Below, piece by piece: positions 6,247 to 13,990 of a stretch of DNA of 22,682 nt. Below the pieces are notes generated by a model that saw nothing but the letters and a program-made list of their open reading frames with translations, made no database searches and was not told the DNA's origin. This stretch comes from Candidatus Iainarchaeum sp. (GTDB taxonomy: Archaea; Iainarchaeota; Iainarchaeia; Iainarchaeales; DTGL01), in contig JAFCFP010000015.1 of NCBI GenBank assembly GCA_017608575.1, positions 1 to 22,682 of the forward strand, written 5' to 3'. The position numbers and the translations under genes are program-made. Within the stretch, counting starts at the first letter, position 1. Every line of letters starts with the position of its first letter.

Positions 6247-8001
6247 ATGCTGAGAAAGCCAATTATTTCAGTGCTTGGCCATGTTGACCATGGAAAAACC
6301 CTTTTTTTGGATAGTGTTAGGGGTTCAACTGTGGCTGAAAGGGAAGCTGGAAGAATAACACAGCATATTGGTGCAACAGAGGTTCCATTGGATGTGGTGA
6401 AAAAGCTAAGTGGAAAGTTGTTGGAGAAATTCGGTTTCAGTGTAACAATTCCGGGATTGCTTTTTATTGACACGCCTGGCCATGAGGCTTTTACAAATCT
6501 CAGAAAGCGGGGGGGAAGTATTGCCGATTTGGCTGTCCTCATAATTGATATTACTCAAGGAATTCAACCCCAAACAGATGAGGCAATTGAAATTCTTAAA
6601 TCGTTTAAAACACCGTTTATTGTGGGAGCGAACAAAATTGACAAATTAAATGAATGGAATTCCCAAAAGGGCTCTTTTTTGGAAAACCTTTCAAGGCAGT
6701 CATCTGTTGCACTGCATGAATTGGATGAAAAGATTTATGCATTAGTTGGTGAGCTTTTTAAGAGAGGTTTTTCGAGCGAGAGGTTTGATAAATGCACTGA
6801 CTTTACAAAGCAGATTCCAATTATTCCATTGTCTGCTTTGAAGGGAGAAGGCATTCCTGAAGCGCTAATGCTTTTAGCTGGCTTGAGCCAGAGGTATTTG
6901 AAGGGAAAGCTTGAAATAAGCAATGAAGAAAAAGCAAAGGGCACTATTTTGGAAGTGCGAGAAGAACGTGGATTGGGTGTAACTGTTGATGTAATACTTT
7001 ATGAGGGAGTTCTAAAGAATGGTGATGAAATTCTTTTGGGTGCAAAAAATGGAGTGATTAAAACCAAGGTCCGGGCTTTGTTCAAGCCAAAGCCCTTGGC
7101 TGAAATGCGGGAGGCAAGGCAAAGGTTTGAGAAAGTGGAGCGTGCTTCAGCGGCTTGCGGTGTAAAAATTGCCGCGCCAATGCTGGAAAACGCATTGGCT
7201 GGAGCCCCTCTTTGCGCAATTTCTTCCGAGAAAAAAGACAGAGAGGAAATTGAAAGGGAAATTGAAGAGGCAAAAAGGCAGGGCAAGACTGGATTGATAG
7301 TGAAGGCTGACACTCTTGGCTCCATTGAAGCAATTGCCAGAATGCTTGAATCCCGCAAAATCAATGTGAAAAAAACAGGTGTTGGAAATGTTTCAAAGAA
7401 GGATGTAAGCGAGGCAGTTGCTGTTAAGGAAAAAAACCCCCTTGAAGCAGCAATAATTGCTTTTAATGTTTCTGTTGATGGTGTTGCATTGGAAGAGGCA
7501 AAAAAGAAGGAAATAAAGATTTTTTCCGGAAAAGTGATTTATTCACTAATGGAAGAATTTGAGGAATGGCAAAACAAAAAGAGAGAGGCATTGAAAAGGG
7601 CAAAGCTTGCAAGGCTTGTATTCCCTGCAAAGTTCAAGGTGTTAAAGGGCTTTGTTTTCAGGAGAAGCAATCCAGCAGTGGTGGGAGTAAAGGTAATTGA
7701 GGGAAGAATAAGGAAGGGAATAATTGCAATGAAGGAATCTGGCAAGCTTATTGGCGAGATTGAGAGCATTCAATCAAAAAACAAGGAAGTTGCAACTGCA
7801 GAAAAGGAAAGTGAAGTGGCAATTTCAATAAAAAAAGGCGTTGTTGGGAGAAACATTAAAGAGGGAGAAACGCTTTATTCCTTTATTCCAAAAGAGCAGT
7901 TTTTTGAAATAATTAATTCAATGGAAATTGATGATAATGAAAAGGAGCTGCTGGAGCAAATCAAAAAAATTGAAGAAACTTCTAAAGAGGTGAGCGAATG
8001 A
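6247..8001 (+). CDS. infB: Translation initiation factor aIF5B (IF-2-like GTPase)
   Basis: This 584-aa GTPase promotes subunit joining and initiator-tRNA placement. The G-domain starts at the N-terminus, as in archaeal aIF5B: GHVDHGKT (G1), ITQHIGATEVP (G2/switch I), DTPGHEAF (G3), NKID (G4) and PLSALKGEG (G5). Domain II follows (residues ~225-330), then the IF-2 domain III (~345-450) and domain IV with its C-terminal helices (~450-584). The length is normal. It overlaps the S6e start by 4 nt (ATGA), so the two are translationally coupled. No intein is present, although aIF5B is an intein site in some archaea. Confidence 0.97.
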   Translation: MLRKPIISVLGHVDHGKTLFLDSVRGSTVAEREAGRITQHIGATEVPLDVVKKLSGKLLEKFGFSVTIPGLLFIDTPGHEAFTNLRKRGGSIADLAVLIIDITQGIQPQTDEAIEILKSFKTPFIVGANKIDKLNEWNSQKGSFLENLSRQSSVALHELDEKIYALVGELFKRGFSSERFDKCTDFTKQIPIIPLSALKGEGIPEALMLLAGLSQRYLKGKLEISNEEKAKGTILEVREERGLGVTVDVILYEGVLKNGDEILLGAKNGVIKTKVRALFKPKPLAEMREARQRFEKVERASAACGVKIAAPMLENALAGAPLCAISSEKKDREEIEREIEEAKRQGKTGLIVKADTLGSIEAIARMLESRKINVKKTGVGNVSKKDVSEAVAVKEKNPLEAAIIAFNVSVDGVALEEAKKKEIKIFSGKVIYSLMEEFEEWQNKKREALKRAKLARLVFPAKFKVLKGFVFRRSNPAVVGVKVIEGRIRKGIIAMKESGKLIGEIESIQSKNKEVATAEKESEVAISIKKGVVGRNIKEGETLYSFIPKEQFFEIINSMEIDDNEKELLEQIKKIEETSKEVSE

Positions 8002-8564
8002 ATATTGTCGTTTCAGATCCTAAAACAGGCAAAGCGTTCTCAAAGAAAACAGAGGAAGCTGTTTTTGTGGGAAAAAAAGTTGGCGAAGAGGTAAGCCTTG
8101 ACGCCATTGGATTGAATGGTTTTAAGGGAAGGATTACCGGTGGAAGTGATAGTGATGGTTTTCCAATGAAGCCATCGCTTGAAGGAACTGGGAGAAAAAA
8201 AATACTCATTGGAAAGGGCACTGGCTCTAGAAACAAGAAAAAAGGTGAGAGGAAAAGAAAAACCGTTAGAGGCAACACTGTAAGCAATGAAATTGCCCAG
8301 TTAAACATTGCTATAACCAATTATGGCAGCCAAAAAATTGAAGAATTACTTGGAAAAACAAAAACAGAAAAGACAACAGAAAGCACTGAAGCAAAAGAGG
8401 GCGCAGAAAAGAGCAATGAAGGTAGGAAAACAAAGGAAACCGAAACAAAAAAGTCAGCGAAAAAAACCGAAGCAAAAACTGAACAAAGCAAAGAAAAACT
8501 TGAAGAGAAAAAAGAAAAAGGAAAAGAAGAAAAAGGCGAGGCTGGGAAAAAGGGAGAAAAATGA
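7998..8564 (+). CDS. rps6e: 30S ribosomal protein S6e with long Lys/Glu-rich tail
   Basis: Residues 1-~115 are an archaeal S6e: NIVVSDPKTGKAFSKKTEE, then the GFKGRITGGSDSDGFPMKPS core, and RKKILIGKGTGSRNKKKGER. Archaeal S6e proteins are normally about 120-135 aa, but this one is 188 aa. The extra ~65 residues are a charged tail (STEAKEGAEKSNEGRK..., KEKLEEKKEKGKEEK) matching the L7Ae tail. The tail coincidentally resembles the extended basic C-terminus of eukaryotic S6, but the sequence relation is to L7Ae in this genome. The gene overlaps infB and aIF2-gamma by ATGA junctions on both sides. Confidence 0.96.
   Translation: MNIVVSDPKTGKAFSKKTEEAVFVGKKVGEEVSLDAIGLNGFKGRITGGSDSDGFPMKPSLEGTGRKKILIGKGTGSRNKKKGERKRKTVRGNTVSNEIAQLNIAITNYGSQKIEELLGKTKTEKTTESTEAKEGAEKSNEGRKTKETETKKSAKKTEAKTEQSKEKLEEKKEKGKEEKGEAGKKGEK
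8383..8540 (+). repeat. Tail-coding repeat, copy 2 (in S6e)
   Basis: This is the S6e copy of the charged-tail sequence. Against copy 1 (from 4731) the first ~95 bp differ by about three substitutions and one inserted AAG codon. The following ~25 bp differ more (KTEQS in place of KAEKG), and then AAAGAAAAACTTGAAGAG and the downstream lysine-rich run match again. The patchwork of identical and divergent blocks suggests copying or gene conversion. Confidence 0.88.
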
Positions 8565-9778
8565 CTGAAAGGAAAAAAAGCAGAACCAAGCCAGTGCAGG
8601 CAGAGGTAAACATTGGCTTGGTTGGGCATGTGGATGCTGGTAAAACAAGCCTTGTTGAGGCTTTGACTGGAAAATGGGTTGACACACATAGCGAGGAGCT
8701 TAAAAGGGGAATATCTATAAGGATTGGCTATGCTGATGCAAGCTTTTTTAAGTGTGAAAAATGTGACAAACATGCTTATTTCACTAACTCTGAGAAATGT
8801 CCAAAGTGTAATGCAAAGGCAAAATTTCTCCGCCGGGTTTCATTTGTTGATGCTCCGGGTCATGAAACGCTTATGGCAACAATGTTGAGTGGAGCTGCAT
8901 TAATGAATGGTGCAGTGCTTGTTGTTGCAGCAAATGAACCTTGCCCTCAACCGCAGACAATTGAGCACTTAAATGCACTTGAAATAAGCGGGGTTAAAAA
9001 AATTGTTGTTGCCCAGAACAAAGTTGATTTGGTGGAAAAAAAGGAAGCTGAAAGAAACCATGAGGAAATTGCAAAATTTTTAAGTGAGTTTGGTTATAAG
9101 AATGTTCCAATCGTTCCAACTGCTGCTCATTTTAGGGGCAATATTGATTTGTTGATTGAAGAGATTGAAAGAACAATTCCAACACCCAAAAGCGATTTGA
9201 AAAAGCCATTGAAAATGTATTGTGGTAGGTCATTTGATGTTAACAAGCCGGGTACAAAAATAAATGAACTAAAAGGCGGAGTGCTTGGTGGCACTATTAT
9301 CAGTGGCAAGGTAAAAGTTGGTGACACTATTGAAATAGGGCCGGGTCCAATGGGCAAAAAGATTATTACAACTGTTAAAAGGATTAATTGTAGTTCTGGA
9401 GAATTAAGCGAAGCAGTGCCCGGTGGACTGATTGCAATTGAAACAACACTGGATCCAAGCATTGCCCAAAATGACCAATTGAAGGGTCAGATTATTGGAA
9501 AGCCGGGAACATTACCTGAACCAACGAGTGAGATTTCAGTTGGAGTGCATTTTATTAAAAGGAGTGTTACCGATATTGCGCCGGAGATTAAAACAAATGA
9601 AATGCTGGTTTTAACCATTGGCACAATGACTTCAATTGGGACTATTTTGTCTTCAAACAATAAAAAGGCAAAAATTGCATTAAAAAAACCCGTGATTGTG
9701 GAGAAAGGCCAGAGAATTGCCATAAGCAAGCGAGAGAAAATGAAGTGGAGGCTTGTAGCCTATGGCGAAATTGAGTGA
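8561..9778 (+). CDS. eif2g: Translation initiation factor aIF2, gamma subunit
   Basis: This 405-aa GTPase is the core of heterotrimeric aIF2, which delivers Met-tRNAi to the small subunit. The G-domain motifs are GLVGHVDAGKTSLVEALTG, DAPGHE and AQNKVDLV. The characteristic zinc knuckle is inserted after switch I (CEKC at ~67-70, CPKC at ~84-87). Domains II and III follow, with GGVLGGTIISGKVKVGD and the C-terminal KMKWRLVAYGEIE, a strong family ending. The start is ATG at 8561 inside the S6e stop (ATGA). The 3' end overlaps the PIN gene by 17 nt. The alpha and beta subunits are not in this window. Confidence 0.97.
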   Translation: MTERKKSRTKPVQAEVNIGLVGHVDAGKTSLVEALTGKWVDTHSEELKRGISIRIGYADASFFKCEKCDKHAYFTNSEKCPKCNAKAKFLRRVSFVDAPGHETLMATMLSGAALMNGAVLVVAANEPCPQPQTIEHLNALEISGVKKIVVAQNKVDLVEKKEAERNHEEIAKFLSEFGYKNVPIVPTAAHFRGNIDLLIEEIERTIPTPKSDLKKPLKMYCGRSFDVNKPGTKINELKGGVLGGTIISGKVKVGDTIEIGPGPMGKKIITTVKRINCSSGELSEAVPGGLIAIETTLDPSIAQNDQLKGQIIGKPGTLPEPTSEISVGVHFIKRSVTDIAPEIKTNEMLVLTIGTMTSIGTILSSNNKKAKIALKKPVIVEKGQRIAISKREKMKWRLVAYGEIE

Positions 9779-10145
9779 GGTGGTTTTGGACACAAATATG
9801 TTAATAGGAATTGGAGCATTAAAGGTTGACGTTTTCAGTGAAATAGAAAAATTGCTTGGCAGTGTTAAATTCAATGTCACAAAACAAGTGCTTTTGGAAC
9901 TGAAAGCACTGGCAAAAGCAAAGGGTTCCACTGGAAGCAATGCAAGAATTGCATTGGGATTGTTGGAAAGGCACGGAATAAAAGTGATTGATGTTGAGGA
10001 CTGCAATGCAGATGAATCCCTTGTGAGAATGGCTATAAAGGGAAAAATTATTGCAACCAATGATGCGGCTCTAAGAAAAAAAATAAAAAGCCTTGGTGGG
10101 AGGATTATTTATCTTAGGAAGAAAAAAATTTTAAGAATGGATTGA
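9762..10145 (+). CDS. PIN-domain ribonuclease, archaeal Fcf1/Utp24-like
   Basis: This 127-aa single-domain protein has the PIN fold. The acidic residues expected to bind metal are visible: Asp10 (VVLDTNML), Glu46 (LLELKAL), Asp84 (NADESLV) and Asp101 (IATNDAALR). The C-terminal LGGRIIYLRKKKILRM resembles archaeal Fcf1/Utp24-type PIN proteins found beside aIF2-gamma and Rpo7. The family acts in rRNA processing in eukaryotes, and that role here is inferred from family and context. It is not a toxin-type PIN, because no antitoxin gene is adjacent and the neighbours are conserved housekeeping genes. The start overlaps aIF2-gamma. Confidence 0.85.
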   Translation: MAKLSEVVLDTNMLIGIGALKVDVFSEIEKLLGSVKFNVTKQVLLELKALAKAKGSTGSNARIALGLLERHGIKVIDVEDCNADESLVRMAIKGKIIATNDAALRKKIKSLGGRIIYLRKKKILRMD

Positions 10146-10148
10146 GTG

Positions 10149-10778
10149 ATGGAAATGTTCGAGATTGTTAAGGTGAAGGATACTGTGAGGATTCCTCCAG
10201 AGAAATTCGGAAAGCAAATGAAAAAAGCCCTTGTGAATCTTGCCCAAGAGGAGTATGAGGGATTGCTTGATGAGGATTTGGGAGTGATTGTTGCAGTTAT
10301 AAATGCAAAAAAGACGGGCGAGGGAAAGGTTGTTTTAGGAGATGGCGCTGCTTATTATGAAGCAGAAATTGAAATGCTTGTTTTCAAGCCATATATGCAT
10401 GAGGTTGTTGAAGGCAAAGTCACCGAAATAACCGAATTCGGAGCATTTGTAAACATTGGACCGGTGGAAGGATTGATTCATGTAAGCCAGATAATGGACG
10501 AATACTTGAATTATGATTCAAAGAATGCAATGTTTATAGGCAAGAATTCAAAGAAAAAGCTTAAAGTTGATGACCGGGTTTTAGCCAGAATTGTTTCAAT
10601 AAGCCTCAAGGGTTCTCTTTCAGAGTCAAAGCTTGGTTTGACAATGAGGCAGCCATTTCTTGGAAAAAACGAATGGATTGAAGCAGAAATAAAAGCAAAG
10701 AAAAAGGGAAAGGGAAAAGAGAAACCTAAGGGCAAAAACTTGAAAAAGCACAAGGAAAAAAAGGGTGGTAAAAAATGA
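10149..10778 (+). CDS. rpoE: DNA-directed RNA polymerase subunit Rpo7 (RpoE1)
   Basis: This 209-aa protein forms the RNA polymerase stalk with Rpo4. The N-terminal Rpb7-type domain (DTVRIPPEKFGKQMKKAL, YEGLLDEDLGVIVAV) is followed by an S1/OB RNA-binding domain (VVEGKVTEITEFGAFVNIGP, GLIHVSQI). The last ~28 residues are almost entirely Lys, Gly and Glu, an unusual basic tail beyond the normal C-terminus. ATG codons at 10149 and 10155 and GTG at 10146 are all possible starts. Rpo7-Spt4-S24e-S27ae is a classic archaeal order and is kept here with an ATGA overlap to Spt4. Confidence 0.95.
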   Translation: MEMFEIVKVKDTVRIPPEKFGKQMKKALVNLAQEEYEGLLDEDLGVIVAVINAKKTGEGKVVLGDGAAYYEAEIEMLVFKPYMHEVVEGKVTEITEFGAFVNIGPVEGLIHVSQIMDEYLNYDSKNAMFIGKNSKKKLKVDDRVLARIVSISLKGSLSESKLGLTMRQPFLGKNEWIEAEIKAKKKGKGKEKPKGKNLKKHKEKKGGKK

Positions 10779-10969
10779 ATAAGGGAAAGGCGTGCAGGAA
10801 TTGCAGGAAAGTAATTGAAGAGGGAAAAGAATGCCCTGTGTGCAAAAGCACTTCGTTTACAACGTTTTGGAGAGGCTATGTGGTAATAATTGACCCTGAA
10901 AAGTCAGATATTGCCAAAAAAATGGGTGTTTCAACTGTTGGAAAGCACGCTTTAAGGCTTAGTAGGTAA
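10775..10969 (+). CDS. spt4: Transcription elongation factor Spt4 (RpoE2)
   Basis: This 64-aa zinc-binding partner of Spt5/NusG has CRNC near the N-terminus and CPVC at ~20-23 forming the zinc site. FTTFWRGYVVIIDPEKSDIA is the family's Spt5-contact strand and signature. The C-terminus GVSTVGKHALRL matches archaeal Spt4. The ATG at 10775 overlaps the rpo7 stop (ATGA). The Spt5 partner gene is not in the window. Confidence 0.95.
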   Translation: MNKGKACRNCRKVIEEGKECPVCKSTSFTTFWRGYVVIIDPEKSDIAKKMGVSTVGKHALRLSR

Positions 10970-10980
10970 AGGTGACTTGA

Positions 10981-11436
10981 ATGCATTTGGAGATAGAAAA
11001 AGAGTATAAGAACCCGTTAATGGAGAGAACAGAGATTGATTTTTCAATTAGCGGCATTGAAATAACTCCTTCAAGGAAGGAAGTAACCAAAAAGATTGCT
11101 GCATTGAAAAATGCAAAAGAAGAGCTTGTTGTAATTGAATTCCTAAAACAACCGTTTGGAAAGCATTCAGTGAATGGCAGAGCGAGGATTTACAATTCAA
11201 AAGAGAGGCTTGAAAGAGTTGAAACGGATTACTTGCCAAAAAGGGGAAAGAAAAGCAAAGAAGCAGAGAAAACCGAAGCAAAAAAGTCAGTGGAAAAAAC
11301 CGAAGCAAAAGCGGAAAAAGGCAAAGAAAAACTTGAAGAGAAAAAAGAAAAAGGAAAAGGCGAAGAAGAAAAAGGCCAAGAGAAAGAGGAAAAAACCAAA
11401 CAAGGAGAGGAAGGAAAAGGCAATGAAAAGGAGTGA
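10981..11436 (+). CDS. rps24e: 30S ribosomal protein S24e with Lys/Glu-rich tail
   Basis: Residues 1-~98 are a normal S24e: KEYKNPLMERTEIDFSI, then PSRKEVTKKIAALKNAKEEL, FGKHSVNGRARIYNSKERL and ERVETDYLPKRGKK. The archaeal family is about 100 aa, while this protein is 151 aa. The extra ~50 residues repeat the charged tail of L7Ae and S6e (KKSVEKTEAKAEKGKEKLEE and onward). A short internal duplication, KTEAKKSVEKTEAK, marks the junction. The gene lies 11 nt after spt4, with GGTGA upstream of the ATG, and 5 nt before the S27ae start. Confidence 0.96.
   Translation: MHLEIEKEYKNPLMERTEIDFSISGIEITPSRKEVTKKIAALKNAKEELVVIEFLKQPFGKHSVNGRARIYNSKERLERVETDYLPKRGKKSKEAEKTEAKKSVEKTEAKAEKGKEKLEEKKEKGKGEEEKGQEKEEKTKQGEEGKGNEKE
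11269..11374 (+). repeat. Tail-coding repeat, copy 3 (in S24e)
   Basis: Bases 11294-11372 are identical to 4807-4885 in L7Ae. Upstream, AAAAAAGTCAG is also shared but a 4-bp block differs (tgga against caaa). This copy lacks the STEAK...NEGRK part seen in copies 1 and 2, so it is a shorter version of the module. It ends before the S24e-specific ending (GQEKEEKTKQGEEGKGNEKE). Confidence 0.9.
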
Positions 11437-11441
11437 TTTCA

Positions 11442-11660
11442 ATGGGCAAGAAAAAAAAGAAAAGTGAGAGAAAGGGAAAGAAAACACCCAAGAAAACAAA
11501 AAGGGTTAAAAAGTCTGAATTTTATGAAATAAAAGAAAACACTGTTGAAAGAAAGAGGAAAATTTGCCCTAAGTGTGGTCAAGGCGTTTTCATGGCAGAG
11601 CACAAGGACAGGTTTTCCTGTGGAAAATGCTCTTACACTGAGTGGAAAAAACAGGTTTAA
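11442..11660 (+). CDS. rps27ae: 30S ribosomal protein S27ae
   Basis: This 72-aa zinc-ribbon protein has CPKC and CGKC pairs, with GVFMAEHKDRFSCGKCSYTE as the family signature, and an N-terminal Lys-rich extension that contacts rRNA. ATG at 11442 is preferred over GTG at 11433, because GGAGTG lies ahead of it. It follows S24e in the usual archaeal order. The stop is followed after one base by the ATG of the membrane protease gene. The N-terminal extension (KKKKKSERKGKKTPKKTKRV) is Lys-rich, as in other archaeal S27ae proteins. Confidence 0.95.
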   Translation: MGKKKKKSERKGKKTPKKTKRVKKSEFYEIKENTVERKRKICPKCGQGVFMAEHKDRFSCGKCSYTEWKKQV

Positions 11661-11661
11661 A

Positions 11662-12207
11662 ATGATTGGGTTTTTTTTTGATTTTTTTTTAATCGGCTTT
11701 CCGCTTTTGGTTGCCTGGAAAGAAAAAAAATTAGGCAAGCCGGTAAGTTTGAGAAAAATAAGGAATGCGTTTGGATGGCTTGGTTTTAATTACTGTTCAT
11801 TGGAAAGGCTTGTTTTTTCAACACTGGTTCTTTTTGTTGGAATGCTTGTTGTTAGTGTTTTGGTTGATTTTGTTTTGACGTTTTTGGGGATTAATGATAT
11901 TGCAATAGCACACAGAAGGTTGACTGCGTTAAAGGGAATGCCTTTTTTGTTGTTTTATGTGTTTGCTGTGCGGATTCCGGCAGAGGAAGTGTTTTTCAGG
12001 GGGCTTTTGGTTAAAAAGTTCAATGTGTTATTGCCGGCACTGGTTTTTGGTTTAATGCATGCATCCTATGGCTCAATTGCCGAAATAATAGGTGCTTTTG
12101 CCCTTGGATTGTTGCTCTCAGAGGCATTTTTAGTCAATAAAACAATCTACCCCAATATTTTGGCACATTGCCTTTATAATTTTGTGGTTTTAATCCTTTA
12201 TGTGTGA
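11662..12207 (+). CDS. CPBP-family intramembrane metalloprotease (CAAX protease/Abi type)
   Basis: This membrane protein of about 181 aa has several hydrophobic helices. The CPBP (Rce1-like) motifs are all present: EEVFFR (Glu108, Glu109, Arg113), FGLMH (His133) and AHCLYN (His169, Asn173). These form the presumed metal site within the membrane. Family members process prenylated or membrane peptides, and the substrate here is unknown. The open frame reaches back to 11545 inside S27ae, but ATG at 11662, one base after the S27ae stop, is the sensible start. The 3' end overlaps the Sua5 start by 4 nt (GTGA). Confidence 0.9.
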   Translation: MIGFFFDFFLIGFPLLVAWKEKKLGKPVSLRKIRNAFGWLGFNYCSLERLVFSTLVLFVGMLVVSVLVDFVLTFLGINDIAIAHRRLTALKGMPFLLFYVFAVRIPAEEVFFRGLLVKKFNVLLPALVFGLMHASYGSIAEIIGAFALGLLLSEAFLVNKTIYPNILAHCLYNFVVLILYV

Positions 12208-12833
12208 AAAAAATGGCACTTGTGGTAAATAAAAATGAAGGTATGGGAAAAGCACTGAAGGTTGCAGTAAACGGGCTTAAAAGTGGGAAAATCGTTGTTT
12301 TTCCCACTGAAAGCAGTTATGGGCTTGGTTGCAGTATTGAATTCAGTGAAAGAATTAAGAAGATTTACCATATTAAGGACAGGCCTCTAGGAAAACCATT
12401 GCCTGTGATTGTTGGTTCTGTTGATTCAATACGCGATTATGCTTTTCTTGATAGTGATACAGAAAGGCTTATTAAGGCGTTCATGCCTGGACCGCTTACT
12501 TTGGTGGTTAAAAAGAAGGAAACAGTGCCAAGTGTTTTAAGCGGTAAGGGAATTGCTTTTAGGATTCCCGGCAATGAGTTTGCAAGAAGAATGGCTTTGG
12601 GTGTTGGCTGGCCTGTTGTTTCCACGAGTGTTAATCTCTCTGGAAAAAAACCTGTTTATGATTTGAGTAAAGCGGATGCTAAAATATTGAGAGAAGTGGA
12701 TATAGTGATTGATTTTGGCAAACTTCCTGAGAGAATGGCTTCAACTGTGTTCAGTGTTAGTGAAAGAAAAATTTTAAGAGAAGGCCCTATTGTGTTGGAG
12801 GAGATTTTAAAAGTGCTGGAAAGCGGTGAATGA
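12204..12833 (+). CDS. tsaC: L-threonylcarbamoyladenylate synthase (Sua5/TsaC/YrdC family)
   Basis: This protein of about 209 aa catalyses formation of threonylcarbamoyl-AMP from Thr, bicarbonate and ATP, the first step of tRNA t6A synthesis. The YrdC-fold motifs are PTESSYGLGCSIEF, the KDRPLGKPLPV block and STSVNLSGK. It is a single YrdC domain without the C-terminal Sua5 domain, hence TsaC-like. GTG at 12204 overlaps the previous stop; ATG at 12213 is an equally plausible start. It directly precedes kae1, which carries out the next step of the same pathway. Confidence 0.93.
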   Translation: MKKMALVVNKNEGMGKALKVAVNGLKSGKIVVFPTESSYGLGCSIEFSERIKKIYHIKDRPLGKPLPVIVGSVDSIRDYAFLDSDTERLIKAFMPGPLTLVVKKKETVPSVLSGKGIAFRIPGNEFARRMALGVGWPVVSTSVNLSGKKPVYDLSKADAKILREVDIVIDFGKLPERMASTVFSVSERKILREGPIVLEEILKVLESGE

Positions 12834-12834
12834 A

Positions 12835-13812
12835 ATGATTGCTCTTGGAATTGAATCAACAGCTCACACATTCGGTGTTGGGATTGTTGATGAAAAGGCA
12901 AAAGTGCTTGCAAATGAGAAAAGCGCCTTGAAAACAGAAACAGGCGGTATTCATCCACAAAAGGCAGCAGATCACCACTTAGAGAAAGGCCTAGAAGTGT
13001 TAAGGAACGCACTTGAAAAGGCTTCACTGGATTTGAAGGACATTGATGTTATTGCTTTTGCGCAAGGTCCAGGGCTTGGCCCGTGTTTGAGAATTGGAGC
13101 AGTTGGGGCAAGAACAATAGCACTTATACATAATAAACCATTGGTGGGTGTTAATCATTGCATTGCCCATATTGAAATAGGCAGGAAAAAAACCAACGCA
13201 AAGGATCCTGTTGCTTTATATGTCAGCGGCGGCAACACACAGGTAATTAGTTATAGGAATAACCGCTATAGAATTTTTGGCGAAACCCTTGATATTGGGA
13301 TTGGAAACCTGCTTGATTCTTTTGGGAGAAGGCTTGGCATTGGATTTCCTGCTGGACCTGTTCTTGACAGATGGTATTTTGAAGGACACAAATTTGCAAA
13401 ATTGCCTTACAGTGTAAAGGGAATGGATTTGGTTTTTTCCGGGCTTGAAACCGCTGCAGCAAAAAAAATTGGAACTATTGGAAAAAAGGATCTGGCTTAT
13501 AGTTTATTGCATACTGCCTTTTCAATGCTTGCAGAGGTTACTGAAAGAGCTTTGGCTCAGACAGGCAAGAAAGAGGTGCTTATTGTCGGGGGTGTTGCTG
13601 CAAGCAAAGCCCTGCAACAGATTGTTTCAAAAATGTGTGAGGAAAGAGGTGCCAAAATGTTTGTTCCTAATGTGCAGTTTTGCGTTGACAATGGCGCAAT
13701 GATTGCATGGCAGGGCTTGCTTGAATTTATGCATGGCAAGAGAACTCCTGTGCTAAATTCTGCTGTAAAGCAGAGGTTCAGAACTGACGAGGTTGAGGTT
13801 AACTGGCTTTAG
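12835..13812 (+). CDS. kae1: tRNA N6-threonylcarbamoyladenosine synthase subunit Kae1
   Basis: This 325-aa ASKHA-fold ATPase is the catalytic core of KEOPS. It transfers the threonylcarbamoyl group to A37 of ANN-decoding tRNAs. Visible signatures are GIESTAHTFGVGIVDE, the GGIHPQKAADHH loop, AQGPGLGPCLR, metal ligands His108 and His112 (NHCIAHIE), VSGGNTQ and FCVDNGAMIAW. ATG at 12835 follows the Sua5 stop and gives the usual archaeal N-terminus; the in-frame GTG at 12826 would add three residues. Kae1 is unfused here, whereas some archaea have a Kae1-Bud32 fusion. Bud32 lies 4.3 kb downstream. Confidence 0.96.
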   Translation: MIALGIESTAHTFGVGIVDEKAKVLANEKSALKTETGGIHPQKAADHHLEKGLEVLRNALEKASLDLKDIDVIAFAQGPGLGPCLRIGAVGARTIALIHNKPLVGVNHCIAHIEIGRKKTNAKDPVALYVSGGNTQVISYRNNRYRIFGETLDIGIGNLLDSFGRRLGIGFPAGPVLDRWYFEGHKFAKLPYSVKGMDLVFSGLETAAAKKIGTIGKKDLAYSLLHTAFSMLAEVTERALAQTGKKEVLIVGGVAASKALQQIVSKMCEERGAKMFVPNVQFCVDNGAMIAWQGLLEFMHGKRTPVLNSAVKQRFRTDEVEVNWL

Positions 13813-13816
13813 GCAA

Positions 13817-13990
13817 TCAGTTGAATTCGCCTTTTTTTTCTTTTTCTTCAAGTGCTTTAATGAGTTGAAGGCGGTGTTTTTCGAATTTTTCCTTTAATTC
13901 TTTGAGTTCTTCAAGGGAATGCTGTTGCATTAATTCATGGAATTCCCATTTAGCCAGTTCATCCAGTAATTCCCTGTATGTTTTGCTCAT
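13817..13990 (-). CDS. Small coiled-coil hypothetical protein (57 aa)
   Basis: ATG at 13990 (reading leftward) opens a 57-aa frame ending with TGA at 13817. It starts MSKTYRELLDELAKWEFHEL and continues as one long charged helix (SLEELKELKEKFEKHR, IKALEEKEKK) with a heptad-like pattern. A strong Shine-Dalgarno, GGAGGT, sits 5 nt before the ATG inside the upstream gene's 3' end. The ATG overlaps that gene's TGA by one base. Both points support real, coupled translation. It is convergent with kae1, the stops being only 4 nt apart. No family was recognised and the function is unknown. Confidence 0.7.
   Translation of the reverse strand: MSKTYRELLDELAKWEFHELMQQHSLEELKELKEKFEKHRLQLIKALEEKEKKGEFN

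Noticed and set aside
11545..11661. Upstream-extended start for the CPBP protease inside S27ae
   Set aside because: The extension is S27ae read in another frame; ATG at 11662 follows the S27ae stop and gives a normal first membrane helix.
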